64,000 nucleotides of DNA from Akkermansia sp. RCC_12PD (GTDB lineage Bacteria; Verrucomicrobiota; Verrucomicrobiia; Verrucomicrobiales; Akkermansiaceae), in assembly GCF_036417355.1 (NCBI RefSeq), contig NZ_CP143889.1, positions 1,798,001-1,862,000 of the forward strand, given 5' to 3'. Position 1 is the first letter of the stretch; each line of letters opens with the position of its first letter. The notes under the pieces were generated by a model. It made no database searches. It saw only the letters and a list, made by a program, of their open reading frames with translations, and had not been told where the DNA came from. The position numbers and the translations under genes are program-made. Shown piece by piece: positions 45,710 to 54,485 of the stretch.

Positions 45710-46603
45710 TTAATATTCGCGGTTGAGAAGGTAATTCGCTATTTCCACCAGGCGCGTGCGGCGTTCTTCCGGGAAAATCATCAGGGCGTCCAGTGCGGCC
45801 TGGGTACGGCACTTGGCTTCGGAACGGGCTCCTTCCAGGCCGATCAGGGCCGGACAGGTGGATTTCTGGGAGTTCACGTCCTTGCCCGCCGTTTTGCCGA
45901 GCTTTTCCGTGGAGGCGGTCAGGTCCAGAATATCGTCGATCACCTGGAAAGCCAGGCCCAGGTTGTAGCCGAAGTCCGTGACGGCTTCCAGCTGTGCTTC
46001 CGTAGCGTCGGCAGACATGGCTCCGAACCGGAGGGCGGTGGTTACTAGGGCAGCCGTCTTGCCTTCATATACGGCGCGTACTTCCGGCTCGGAAAGCTTC
46101 TTGTGCTCCCCTTCCAGGTCCAGTACCTGGCCGCCGATGAGCATCTTGCTGCCGCCGGTGGCCGCCAGTTCCGCCACGTAGTCCCGGACGGTGTAGCGTT
46201 CCGTATCGTCCACCCGGGCGATGACGGCAAAGGCTTCCGTCAGCAGGGCATCTCCGGTCAGGATGGCGATGCCTTCTCCGAATGCCTTGTGGCTGGTGGG
46301 CTTGCCCCGGCGCAGGTCGTCATTGTCCATGGCGGGCAGGTCGTCGTGAATGAGGGAATACGTATGCATCATTTCCACCGCGCAGGCAGGGATCAGAGCG
46401 TTGACGGCCAGGCCGCCGCAGGCTTCCGCCGCAGCCAGGCAAAGCACCGGACGCATTCTCTTGCCGCCCGCAAACATGCTGTAGCGCATGGCTTTGTGGA
46501 TGGTTTCCGGGCTTTCGTCCTCGGCGGGAAGGAGCCTGTCCAGCGCCGCGTCGATCAGGGCGCACTGTTCGGTAATGTAATCTTTCAGGGATTGTTCACA
46601 CAT
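45710..46603 (-). CDS. ispA: Polyprenyl synthetase (farnesyl/geranylgeranyl diphosphate synthase type)
   Basis: A 297-residue prenyl transferase of the IspA type. The first Asp-rich motif falls in SLIHDDLPAMDNDDLRRG, the second in FQVIDDILDLT. KRMRPVLCL is the usual N-terminal basic segment. Small residues before the first Asp-rich motif suggest a short-chain (C15) product, but chain length is inference. It takes part in the isoprenoid pathway with ispF found elsewhere in the window. Confidence 0.93.
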   Translation of the reverse strand: MCEQSLKDYITEQCALIDAALDRLLPAEDESPETIHKAMRYSMFAGGKRMRPVLCLAAAEACGGLAVNALIPACAVEMMHTYSLIHDDLPAMDNDDLRRGKPTSHKAFGEGIAILTGDALLTEAFAVIARVDDTERYTVRDYVAELAATGGSKMLIGGQVLDLEGEHKKLSEPEVRAVYEGKTAALVTTALRFGAMSADATEAQLEAVTDFGYNLGLAFQVIDDILDLTASTEKLGKTAGKDVNSQKSTCPALIGLEGARSEAKCRTQAALDALMIFPEERRTRLVEIANYLLNREY

Positions 46604-46642
46604 GGCGTTATGAAATGGGTACGGGGTGGGATTTGTCTTGAT

Positions 46643-47653
46643 TCAGCGGTTGATTAAAAGTTCTGCAATCTGCACGGCGTTCAGGGCCGCGCCTTTGCGC
46701 ACCTGGTCACCTACGACCCACAGGGCCAGGGCGTTGTCGACGGCCATGTCCCTCCGCATGCGGCCCACGTAGCAGGTGTCGCCGTTGGTGCTGTCCAAGG
46801 GAGTGGGCCACAGGCCTTCCGCAGGATTGTCCATCAGGGCCACGCCGGGCTTGCCTTCATAGGCCTGGCGGGCCTTTTCCAGGTCTACGGGCTGTTCAAA
46901 CTGGGCGGTGACAGAGATGGAATGGGAGCGGTACACGGGAACACGGACGCAGGTACAGGTAACCTTGAGTTCCGGCAGGGAAAGAATTTTGCGGCCTTCA
47001 TTGAGCATTTTCAGCTCTTCCTTGGTGTAGCCGGTGTCCGTGAAGGAGTCGATCTGCGGCAACAGGTTGAAGGCGATCTGGTGCGGATAAACATTCTTGA
47101 CCACAGGGTGGCCGTCCACCACGGCGCGCACCTGGGACTCCAGTTCCGCGATGCCGTGCTGCCCGCTGCCGGAAACCGCCTGGTAGCTGGACGCAATGAC
47201 GGTTTTCAACCCGAACTTCTGATGAAGGGGGAACAGGGCCATCAGCGTGATGATGGTGGTGCAGTTGGGATTGGCGATGATGTTGCGCGGATGGTTGAAC
47301 GCGGCGTCCGGATTGATTTCCGGCACGACGAGGGGAACGTCCGGTTCCTGGCGGAACGCGGAAGAATTGTCGATAACCACGCAGCCTGCCGCCGCCGCAA
47401 TGGGGGCGAATTTCAGGGAAATGCCACCGCCCGCACTGAACAGGGCGATGTCTACGCCTTCAAAGGATTTCTCCGTCAATTCTTCCACAGTCAGCATTTT
47501 TCCACGGAAGGCTACCTGTTTGCCCGCGGAACGGGCGGAGGCCAGAAGCTTCAGGGAGCCGACGGGAAAGTTGCGTGTTTCCAGGCAGGACAGGATCTCG
47601 ACGCCCACCGCTCCGGTGGCGCCAACGATGGCAACATGGGGTGCTTGGTTCAT
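46643..47653 (-). CDS. asd: Aspartate-semialdehyde dehydrogenase
   Basis: A 336-residue enzyme that reduces aspartyl phosphate for lysine, diaminopimelate, threonine and methionine synthesis. GATGAVGVEIL at 11-21 is the NADP site, and NPNCTTI carries the catalytic Cys. YQAVSGSGQHGIAEL and the His segment RVPVYRSHSISV follow. It heads the run asd-ispA-nadC-pdxH-mutarotase on the minus strand. Confidence 0.96.
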   Translation of the reverse strand: MNQAPHVAIVGATGAVGVEILSCLETRNFPVGSLKLLASARSAGKQVAFRGKMLTVEELTEKSFEGVDIALFSAGGGISLKFAPIAAAAGCVVIDNSSAFRQEPDVPLVVPEINPDAAFNHPRNIIANPNCTTIITLMALFPLHQKFGLKTVIASSYQAVSGSGQHGIAELESQVRAVVDGHPVVKNVYPHQIAFNLLPQIDSFTDTGYTKEELKMLNEGRKILSLPELKVTCTCVRVPVYRSHSISVTAQFEQPVDLEKARQAYEGKPGVALMDNPAEGLWPTPLDSTNGDTCYVGRMRRDMAVDNALALWVVGDQVRKGAALNAVQIAELLINR

Positions 47654-47778
47654 GATTGTGTCAGAAAATGGCGGAATCGGTTCCGCATGCGGACTATTGT
47701 AAGGGTTTTGGGAGGGAAAGCAATACGGGATCAGGTGGCAGGAAACTGCGTCCGGAACCGTAAAATTAAAAAATCCTG

Positions 47779-47813
47779 TTAACTATTAACTGTTAATTAT
47801 TAACTACTAACTC
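47779..47813. repeat. 7-bp tandem repeat (TTAACTA type)
   Basis: Five tandem 7-bp units: TTAACTA, TTAACTG, TTAATTA, TTAACTA, CTAACTC. They lie between the asd start and the end of the next gene, whose stop codon touches the last unit. The rest of this gap (47654-47778) shows nothing. Confidence 0.65.
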
Positions 47814-48502
47814 TACTTAACCCACTTGCCCGCGCCTTCCGGCAGGCGTCCGTTGGAAACGGGAGCATAGCGGGTGGATTCCATATTGCCCCAGAGAGGA
47901 ACGCCTACGATGCGCTTCCACCAGCCGGACATGCTGGCCCCCGTGTAGCAGCCGAAGCTGCGGCAATCGGACTGCGGGGAAAAAATATCCCGGCGGATGC
48001 GGTTCAAGTCCGTTTCATGAATCCATTCCGTGGAAACGGCCATGATGTTGTTGCCGTAATCCAGCATCCAGGCAAAGCAGTTGGAGTGGCCGAAGTAGTA
48101 GAAGGATTCCACTTTGTCCCCCTGGAAGCGGGGAGAGGAATTCAGGGCGCGGATGGCCTGGTCCGCGGTATTCACCCAGACAAGTTTGGTTTTGTATTTG
48201 GCGGCCAGATCGGAAATCCACTTCGTGTAGGGTTTTCCGTCCTCCTTGCCGCGCGTCACATAACCCGGACGGTACACGATCCACGTGATTCTGGCCCCGG
48301 GGTCCGCCTGCTGGATCTGGGCGATGCGGACGGTGGACGCCCGGACGAAGTTGGCCCACCAGTTGTCGTGCCTGTCCGGCTGTATTCTCAGTCCTTCCCA
48401 TTGTTTCAGGGCCGGACCGCCGCACATGACAACGTGGACGGCGCGGGACATTCCCGTACCGCCCAGCACCAGCGCCAGGGCAAGAAGAAGGCGTGAAAAC
48501 AT
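47813..48502 (-). CDS. Secreted protein of unknown function with a possible His/Cys dyad
   Basis: Not recognised as a named family. From the ATG at 48502 the product is 229 residues, with a signal peptide (about 1-21, MSRA cleavage). A hydrophobic strand, VESFYYFGHSN, places His139, and a second, CRSFGCYTGAS, places Cys185. That layout (strand-G-H, strand-x-C-x-x-G) is how clan CD caspase-like and DUF4347-type domains present their catalytic dyad. This is inference from pattern alone. The frame is open upstream to 48538, but ATG at 48502 gives the better signal peptide. It stands alone between asd and sdaA. Confidence 0.7.
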   Translation of the reverse strand: MFSRLLLALALVLGGTGMSRAVHVVMCGGPALKQWEGLRIQPDRHDNWWANFVRASTVRIAQIQQADPGARITWIVYRPGYVTRGKEDGKPYTKWISDLAAKYKTKLVWVNTADQAIRALNSSPRFQGDKVESFYYFGHSNCFAWMLDYGNNIMAVSTEWIHETDLNRIRRDIFSPQSDCRSFGCYTGASMSGWWKRIVGVPLWGNMESTRYAPVSNGRLPEGAGKWVK

Positions 48503-48604
48503 GTTCGCAACCCTACATTCGCTCTCCTTGCCTGTCAACCCGGAGGAACGTTTTTTCAGGGAACAGACACATATGGGTTCCCGTGGGATGATTTCCGCTT
48601 CCCT

Positions 48605-49984
48605 TTAACAATTCACCACATTCACGGCCAGGCCGCCCTGGGCCGTCTCCTTGTATTTGGACTGCATGTCCCGTCCCGTGTCCAGCATGGTGCGGATGAC
48701 CTTGTCCAATGGAACGAAGTGCGCGCCGGTGCCTCCCATGGCGATGCGGGCGGCGTTGATGGCCTTGATGGCTGCGATGGCGTTGCGCTCAATGCAGGGA
48801 ATCTGAACGAGCCCCGCAATCGGGTCGCAGGTAAGGCCCAGGTTGTGCTCCATGCCTATTTCCGCGGCGTTTTCCACCTGATGGGGCGTCCCGCCCAAGT
48901 ATTCCGCCAGTGCGGCCGCAGCCATGGAGCAGGCCACGCCCACTTCCCCCTGGCAGCCTACGTCCGCGCCGGAAATGGAGGCGTTTTTCTTGTAAAGGAT
49001 GGCGATTCCCCCTGCGGTGAGCAGGAAGCGGTGAATGGCGTCCGGATACGGGGAAACGCAGAATTTGGTGGCGTAATTGAGCACGGCGGGGACGATCCCC
49101 GCTGCACCGTTGGTAGGAGCGGTGACGATGCGCCCGCCCGCGGCGTTTTCCTCGCTCACGGCAATGGCGTACAGATTGATCCAGTCCATGATGGAGAGAG
49201 GGTCTTTCAGGGCCGACTCCCCGTGGACGAGCAGGGACTTGCGCAGGCTCTTGGCGCGTCGCGGTACTTGCAGCACGCCGGGCAGGTTGCCGCGCGCGCT
49301 CATGCCGCTGGCGATGGACTGCTTCATCGTTGTCCAGATCAGGTCCAGCCGTTCGCGCACGTCGCGCTCCGGAAGAAGGGCGCATTCATTGGCCATCACG
49401 ATGGAAGAAAGGGGGCAGTGGCGTTCGTCCGCCATGCGCAGCAATTCCTCCGCGGATTCGTAGGGGAGGGGAAACGGTTCCCGGTCCGGTTCCACCGGAT
49501 GCAGCAGTTCCTGCTCGGAGGCGACAAAGCCGCCGCCTGTGGAATAAAACACGGCGTCTTCCACCGGGGCTCCGTCCTTGTCGACGGCTGTGAAAAGCAT
49601 CCCGTTCGGGTGGAGCTTCAGGGGCTGATAATGGGAAAGGTCCAGGTCGCGGGAGGGGGAAAAACGGATGGTCTTGTCTTCCGTAACGGACAGGGTTTCC
49701 TGCTGGTGCAGGCGCGCTATCATTCCGGGAATGTCGCGCGGTACGACGGTCTGGGGTTCTTCCCCCAGCAGGCCCAGCATGATGGCGGTGTCCGTTCCGT
49801 GGCCGTGTCCGGTGGCGGCCAGGGAGCCGTAGCATTCGCAGCGGATGCCTTCTATTTCCGGCAGATGGGGGGAGGAGCGCAGTTGTTCCAGAAAACGGTG
49901 CGCCGCCCGCATGGGACCTACCGTGTGGGAGGAGGAGGGGCCTATCCCGATGCTGAAAAGCTCAAAAATGCTGTAGTGGTGCAT
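48605..49984 (-). CDS. sdaA: L-serine ammonia-lyase (iron-sulfur)
   Basis: A 459-residue single-chain L-serine dehydratase that makes pyruvate and ammonia. ELFSIGIGPSSSHTVGPMRAA at 8-28 opens the beta domain. The alpha domain carries the cluster cysteines in GADVGCQGEVGVACS, GLTCDPIAG and VQIPCIERN. Length is typical. It lies 72 bp after trxB with a terminator between. Confidence 0.96.
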   Translation of the reverse strand: MHHYSIFELFSIGIGPSSSHTVGPMRAAHRFLEQLRSSPHLPEIEGIRCECYGSLAATGHGHGTDTAIMLGLLGEEPQTVVPRDIPGMIARLHQQETLSVTEDKTIRFSPSRDLDLSHYQPLKLHPNGMLFTAVDKDGAPVEDAVFYSTGGGFVASEQELLHPVEPDREPFPLPYESAEELLRMADERHCPLSSIVMANECALLPERDVRERLDLIWTTMKQSIASGMSARGNLPGVLQVPRRAKSLRKSLLVHGESALKDPLSIMDWINLYAIAVSEENAAGGRIVTAPTNGAAGIVPAVLNYATKFCVSPYPDAIHRFLLTAGGIAILYKKNASISGADVGCQGEVGVACSMAAAALAEYLGGTPHQVENAAEIGMEHNLGLTCDPIAGLVQIPCIERNAIAAIKAINAARIAMGGTGAHFVPLDKVIRTMLDTGRDMQSKYKETAQGGLAVNVVNC

Positions 49985-50009
49985 GTCCGTTCTTCCTGTG
50001 ACGGAGAAA

Positions 50010-50037
50010 GGCCGGTATTCCCGCGGGAACCCGGCCC
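50010..50037 (-). terminator. trxB terminator
   Basis: A nearly perfect hairpin, GGCCGG near 50010 with CCGGCC near 50032 and inner TTCCCGCGGGAA. On the minus strand TTTCTC follows. It lies 20 bp after the trxB stop. Confidence 0.65.
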
Positions 50038-50056
50038 TTTCCGAAAGTTTGTTCCC

Positions 50057-50986
50057 TTACATGCCCAGCAGGTAGCGTTCCGCCTCAATGGCGGCGGCGC
50101 AACCCATGCCGGCGGAGGAAATGGCCTGGCGGTAGTGGGGGTCCGCCACGTCGCCCGCGGCGAAAAGGCCCGGCGTCCTGGTGGACATGAGGCCGGGTTC
50201 CCGGACGATGTAGCCGGACTGGTCCCTATCCACCAGATCACCCAGGAAAGAGGTGTTCGGCGTATGGCCGATGGCCATGAATACGCATTTGACGGCCAGT
50301 TCCGTTTCCTCTCCGGTGACGAGATTTTTCAGCATGACGGCTTCCAGTTCCCCCTTGTCGTCCGTCTTGTAAGCTGCGATGGTGGAATTCCAGAGCGGAA
50401 AAATCTTTTCGTTCGCCAGCGTGCGTTCCGCCATGATTTTGGAGGCCCGGAGGGTATCGCGGCGGTGAATCAGATAAACCCTGGAAGCGAAGCGGGTCAG
50501 GAATGCGGCTTCTTCACACGCGCTGTCTCCTCCGCCAACCACGCAAACAGGAACGTCTCGGTAAAAGGCGCCGTCGCAGGTGGCGCAGGCCGTCAGCCCG
50601 TGGCCTATCAGCCCTTCTTCCCCCGGAATGCCCAGATAGCGGGCGGATGCCCCGGTAGCGACGATGATGCTGCGGGCCTCGTAATTCTGGCCGCTGGTCT
50701 TGACGGTGAACAGTCCGGTGGCTTCATCCTTGATGACGCTTTTTACATCTTCGTAAGCAAAGCGCGTACCAAACTTTTCCGCCTGCTGCTGCATCAGGAA
50801 CATGAGGTCCGGCCCCATGATGCCGTCCGGAAAGCCGGGGAAATTCTCCACTTCCGTGGTGGTAGTCAACTGCCCTCCTATCTGGGAGCCCGTAATCAGG
50901 AGGGGGGAGAGATTGGCCCTGGCGGTGTAGATGGCCGCAGTGTAGCCCGCGCAGCCCGCGCCGATGATAATGACTTGTTCGCTCAT
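50057..50986 (-). CDS. trxB: Thioredoxin-disulfide reductase
   Basis: A 309-residue flavoprotein. The FAD site GAGCAGYTAA is at 9-18, the redox pair Cys134/Cys137 in CATCDGAFYRD, and the NADPH site GGGDSACEEAAFL follows. ALIGHTPNTSFL-like text here reads AIGHTPNTSFLG, and the C-terminal GLFAAGDVADPHYRQAISSAG is the FAD-closing motif. It reduces thioredoxin (not in this window). Confidence 0.96.
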   Translation of the reverse strand: MSEQVIIIGAGCAGYTAAIYTARANLSPLLITGSQIGGQLTTTTEVENFPGFPDGIMGPDLMFLMQQQAEKFGTRFAYEDVKSVIKDEATGLFTVKTSGQNYEARSIIVATGASARYLGIPGEEGLIGHGLTACATCDGAFYRDVPVCVVGGGDSACEEAAFLTRFASRVYLIHRRDTLRASKIMAERTLANEKIFPLWNSTIAAYKTDDKGELEAVMLKNLVTGEETELAVKCVFMAIGHTPNTSFLGDLVDRDQSGYIVREPGLMSTRTPGLFAAGDVADPHYRQAISSAGMGCAAAIEAERYLLGM

Positions 50987-51070
50987 AATGTGTGCAAGTG
51001 TTCGCCATGGATGATAGGGACCGGCGGCTCGTTTTGCGAGTAGATTTTGCGCTATGCCGTATCAGGGGAT

Positions 51071-51895
51071 TCATCGGCGCCCTTCCGGCTTTTTCCTGGC
51101 GCTGGCCGGCGTGGTAAAAAGCCGTTTGCAGGTATCCTGGGCAATCGTTTGCAGTGTTTTGGCCCTGGCCTGCGGAATATTGCACAGACGGACCCCTTTC
51201 AGCGTCAGTTTGCCCGGCAGCCCCACCGGAGACTTGCCGAACAGGGTGCAGTACATCACGCATGCCGTCAGGTAGCTTCCCTGTTCGGAAGGATGCTGTT
51301 CGTCCTCCAGATAAAGCTTGATCTCCGGATGGCGTCTGGAGCAATTCTCCCAGGCGATGCCTACGGGTGCCAGGGCTGCCTTCTCCTGCCGGGCGAGCTT
51401 CAGATAAGTATCCCGCAGGGCCTGCTGTTCCCCTTTGTCGGGGATGTTGGAAGCGCCTTTCCTTCCCCATGTCAGGAACAGCACGGGAGTGCCGTTTTCA
51501 GACCGAACTTGCGAGCACAGTTTTTTTCCGAACTCCAGAGTCCGTTCCGGCGCAATGACAGGCGTGGCGCTCTGATCCTGAAGGACGACGAAATCCCAGG
51601 AATTCCCCGTTAATTTCTTTCTGGCTTCTTCATCGTTCCAATGGGAACTGAAGGAAGCCGCCGGAGCTGCATGGATATGCACGTCCGCCTGGAGTCCCCT
51701 GATGTCAGCCATAGCCATGACCATGGCGGGCATCCGGTTGAAAAAGGTGTAACTGTTGCCCATGAAAAGAATCCTGGCCCCTTTGCGCGCTGAGGCATAT
51801 ACGGGCCATGCTTCTTCATGGACGGGAAGATTTTGCGCCTGAACGCAAAAGGCACTGCCGAACCAGAGGGCGGAGAGGAGGAGAAAGATCTTCAT
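51071..51895 (-). CDS. Secreted SGNH/GDSL-like hydrolase
   Basis: From the ATG at 51895 the product has 274 residues, with a signal peptide (about 1-20, FCVQA). The SGNH fold is suggested by ILFMGNSYTFFN (Ser48 as nucleophile in G-N-S), the strand FVVLQDQSATP with its Gln/Asp, and DEQHPSEQGSYL, which gives the Asp-x-x-His pair. The block I order (G-N-S-Y/F-T) is like that of DUF4886/SGNH proteins rather than classic G-D-S-L lipases. Substrate is unknown; a polysaccharide ester is possible. The frame is open to 51967 but the added residues precede the signal peptide. Confidence 0.78.
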   Translation of the reverse strand: MKIFLLLSALWFGSAFCVQAQNLPVHEEAWPVYASARKGARILFMGNSYTFFNRMPAMVMAMADIRGLQADVHIHAAPAASFSSHWNDEEARKKLTGNSWDFVVLQDQSATPVIAPERTLEFGKKLCSQVRSENGTPVLFLTWGRKGASNIPDKGEQQALRDTYLKLARQEKAALAPVGIAWENCSRRHPEIKLYLEDEQHPSEQGSYLTACVMYCTLFGKSPVGLPGKLTLKGVRLCNIPQARAKTLQTIAQDTCKRLFTTPASARKKPEGRR

Positions 51896-52314
51896 GAAAC
51901 TGTTTATGTAGTTGGATGCCATGCCGGATACAAGGCTAATTCCGTCGTTTTCGTTTCCTCGTTCCATCGGGCCTTTTGGAGAGGCAATTTTGGATTTTGA
52001 TTTGAAAGGAATTGTTATCTGCTCCCGGAATTTCTCCCGTATGAAAGAATGCGTTCATGCCGCCCACGAAAATGGGAAATCGGATGATAAGGAAAGGGGT
52101 GCTCTGTAGAAGGACTTGGGAAAACCGGCTCATGTAATATATAAATAAATGTATTTTTCTTTTATATGTAATGTCAATTTTTTATGAAATATGTTGGATG
52201 TCTGGGGCTGATTACAGAAGAAAAGCTGGTTAAATGAGAAAATACAACTGCATGACTCGGTGATTCGTTTCGGGAAGCTTGCCGGAAATTGCCGGATATG
52301 CTTGGATGCAGGGC
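51896..52314. other. Intergenic region upstream of the GNAT gene
   Basis: A divergent gap between the SGNH hydrolase and the acetyltransferase. Short open frames here do not look like proteins. The part from 52130 to 52200 is very AT-rich and probably holds promoters. I see no clear repeat or RNA gene. Confidence 0.4.
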
Positions 52315-52887
52315 ATGAAGCCTGAAACCTTGACCAAGCGCCGTGTGACGGGAGTGGATGATCCCCTGTTTGTGGAATCTCTGGATATCTACCGGACTAG
52401 CTTTCCGCTTCATGAGCAGCGGCGGATTCAGGATTTTCCGCTGGCGTTTGAGGACCCGGGTTTTTATTATGAAGCGTTTTTGGATGAAGCGGGCCGGGTG
52501 GCTGCCATTCTGGTGACCTGGCGGCGGGAGGAATTCGTGTATCTGGAATATTTCGCCGTGAGTGCCTCGCTGCGCGGCCAGGGAGCGGGACAAAGGATTC
52601 TGGAGGAGCTGCGTGACACCTTCCCGCACAAGGTCATTTTGGAAATTGACCCTCCGGAGGACGAGATTTCACGGCGCCGACTGGGGTTTTATCAGCGCCA
52701 TGGTTTTGTACCCAACCCCCAGTTCGACTACATCCATCCTCCCTATACGGCGGAAGGGGAATCTTATCCCCTGCTGTTGATGACGCATGAGAAAACGCTG
52801 GATGCGGACGTTTACCAAACCTTCGTGCAGTTCCACCATGAATGGGTGGTGCGGAGGTTCTATCACGTCAGCTCCAGGCCTGAGTGA
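52315..52887 (+). CDS. GNAT-family N-acetyltransferase
   Basis: A 190-residue acetyltransferase. VYLEYFAVSASLRGQGAGQRILEELRD has the acetyl-CoA loop R-G-Q-G-A-G (the usual R/Q-x-x-G-x-G/A). RRRLGFYQRHGFVPNPQFDY is the C-terminal Y-x-x-x-G-F segment. Substrate is unknown. I start at ATG 52315; ATG 52306 and TTG 52279 are alternatives in the same frame. Its end overlaps the end of the convergent gene by 20 bp. Confidence 0.82.
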   Translation: MKPETLTKRRVTGVDDPLFVESLDIYRTSFPLHEQRRIQDFPLAFEDPGFYYEAFLDEAGRVAAILVTWRREEFVYLEYFAVSASLRGQGAGQRILEELRDTFPHKVILEIDPPEDEISRRRLGFYQRHGFVPNPQFDYIHPPYTAEGESYPLLLMTHEKTLDADVYQTFVQFHHEWVVRRFYHVSSRPE

Positions 52888-53704
52888 CGGTTTCCCGGTC
52901 TTCAGGCGCGAGTTTTTGGGCGAGCCGGTCCTTCATGCGGAGTCCATATTCCGGAATACTCCATGAATGAAGCGGCTGGACGGCGGAATTCGTGAACTGC
53001 CAGGACGGAACGGGAATGACTACATCCAGCACCTCCCCGGCCCTGCCGGGCATGGCAGCCAGCACGCGGGCTACCGTGGAGGAAAGTTCCGCATGCTCAT
53101 CCAGAATGTCCAGCAGCCAGTTGCAGCCCAGTTCGGTCGGAATGGCCTCCGTCCCTTCCAGGAGTTCCGCAAGGCGGTCCGGAGAAAGTTTTTTGGAAAT
53201 GGATGCCAGATAAGGGGCGAACCGCAGATCCCCCAGACTCATCAGGGCGTCCAGCGCCGGGGACATGCCGGCCTGTCCCGGAAGGGGAGCGGCGCAAATG
53301 ATATCCGCCAGTCCGGCGATCCCCGGGAAGCGTTCTTCACGTTCCGGAGCCGCAAGCGTATAAATCAGGAAGGCGGCCTGGCGGCGAATGTCCGCCAGTT
53401 CGTCCGTCATCGCAAAGGGGAGCAGGGCGCGCCATCCGTCGCCTTTGCGCTGCCGGATGAAGGCCGCAAGTTGAAGGGCGCACTTCTTTCTGGCGTCCGG
53501 GGCGCAGCAGGATTGGAAGGTGCGGTAAATTTCAATGCCTTCCGCCTGCCTGTTTTTTTCATTACAGGTGACCAGGCCGTAGGCGATCATGGCCAGGGGC
53601 CACTGGTCAGGGCCTATTTCGTCCCTGCGGGAGGGATCCATGACGAGCGCGGCAAGCCGCTTGATTTCCGACAAAGAACTGGTTTGATCCTGAAAAAGGC
53701 CCAT
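52868..53704 (-). CDS. Unknown helical-repeat protein
   Basis: Not recognised. The 278-residue product is almost all predicted helix, with paired amphipathic helices (for example DGWRALLPFAMTDELADIRRQAAFLIYTL, then FPGIAGLADIICAAPLPG) that look like HEAT or ARM-type repeats. No signal peptide or membrane helix is seen. It lies 105 bp after tatD on the same strand and may be the last gene of the M29-to-tatD run. Its end overlaps the GNAT gene by 20 bp, tail to tail. Confidence 0.65.
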   Translation of the reverse strand: MGLFQDQTSSLSEIKRLAALVMDPSRRDEIGPDQWPLAMIAYGLVTCNEKNRQAEGIEIYRTFQSCCAPDARKKCALQLAAFIRQRKGDGWRALLPFAMTDELADIRRQAAFLIYTLAAPEREERFPGIAGLADIICAAPLPGQAGMSPALDALMSLGDLRFAPYLASISKKLSPDRLAELLEGTEAIPTELGCNWLLDILDEHAELSSTVARVLAAMPGRAGEVLDVVIPVPSWQFTNSAVQPLHSWSIPEYGLRMKDRLAQKLAPEDRETVTQAWS

Positions 53705-53809
53705 GCCCGCATGATAGCCTCCGGCGTGGGGCTGCCAAGGAAAAAAGCCGCCGCGCCGCCATGGAGTATGCCAGCGGAACCGTTCGTCCTCCCTGCTTCG
53801 TGAAAATCG

Positions 53810-54481
53810 TTATGGGGGGGAGATTCTTGACAGGTTGTCCGTGACGATTGCGGCTAGTCGGCATTCCTCCATCCGGAGCGCTTGCGCCGCAGCCCGGTAA
53901 AGGTCCGGCAGGGCCTCCGGATGTTCGTCCGATTCCAGCGCCAGACGGTACAGGGGAACGGATGTAAAAATATCCGCACGCTCCATTTCCCGGGGGCCGA
54001 TGGACAGCAGCCAATCCTCGGAAGGCAGGTCGGACGCCGGATTCAGCGCCCCGTTCCAGCCGTGCAGGATGGCTTTCAGGCGGGGGTATTCTCTCAGCAT
54101 TTCGGCCAGACTTCCCCAGGCGCGGCAGCAATGCAGGGCAACAGGGCGGTTCATCTGAGCGGCCATGTCCAGATGCACGCGTAGCGCGTCTTTTTGCACT
54201 TTCATGTCCGGAATGCCGCGGCGGCATTTGTCCAGGCCGGTTTCTCCTACTCCCGCCTTGGGGAAACGGTGCAGGAATTCTTCCAGAAGGCGCATGTCCC
54301 GGCGCCATGCGGCCGAATCAAGAAACCACGGATGAATGCCGAAAAACGGGGTGACGTTTACGTCCCGTTCCGCCAGCAGCGCCGTCTGTTCCCAGTCCGC
54401 CGGGGACGTTCCGCAGACGAAGCGGAGGCCGGCGCCGGAAGCGGCGGGAGAGGGATGGGTATGTGCGTCCGGCAGATCCAT
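53810..54481 (-). CDS. tatD: TatD-family metal-dependent hydrolase
   Basis: A 223-residue TIM-barrel hydrolase. DAHTHP at 5-10 gives the first His pair. GVGETGLDK supplies the Glu, ALHCCRAWG and ILHGWNG the next two His, and a late ESD/TDN segment the Asp. Known members have DNase activity. It is shorter than Escherichia coli TatD (about 260). The start at 54481 lies four bp after the antiporter stop, so the two are likely coupled. Confidence 0.85.
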   Translation of the reverse strand: MDLPDAHTHPSPAASGAGLRFVCGTSPADWEQTALLAERDVNVTPFFGIHPWFLDSAAWRRDMRLLEEFLHRFPKAGVGETGLDKCRRGIPDMKVQKDALRVHLDMAAQMNRPVALHCCRAWGSLAEMLREYPRLKAILHGWNGALNPASDLPSEDWLLSIGPREMERADIFTSVPLYRLALESDEHPEALPDLYRAAAQALRMEECRLAAIVTDNLSRISPP

Positions 54482-54485
54482 GATA

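Noticed and set aside
48719-51043. 774-codon plus-strand open frame across sdaA and trxB
   Set aside because: It spans two real genes and the gap between them on the opposite strand; the protein text has no family features.
51912-52109. Short open frames in the gap before the GNAT gene
   Set aside because: No ribosome-binding site, no domain, and overlap of several frames in AT-rich DNA.
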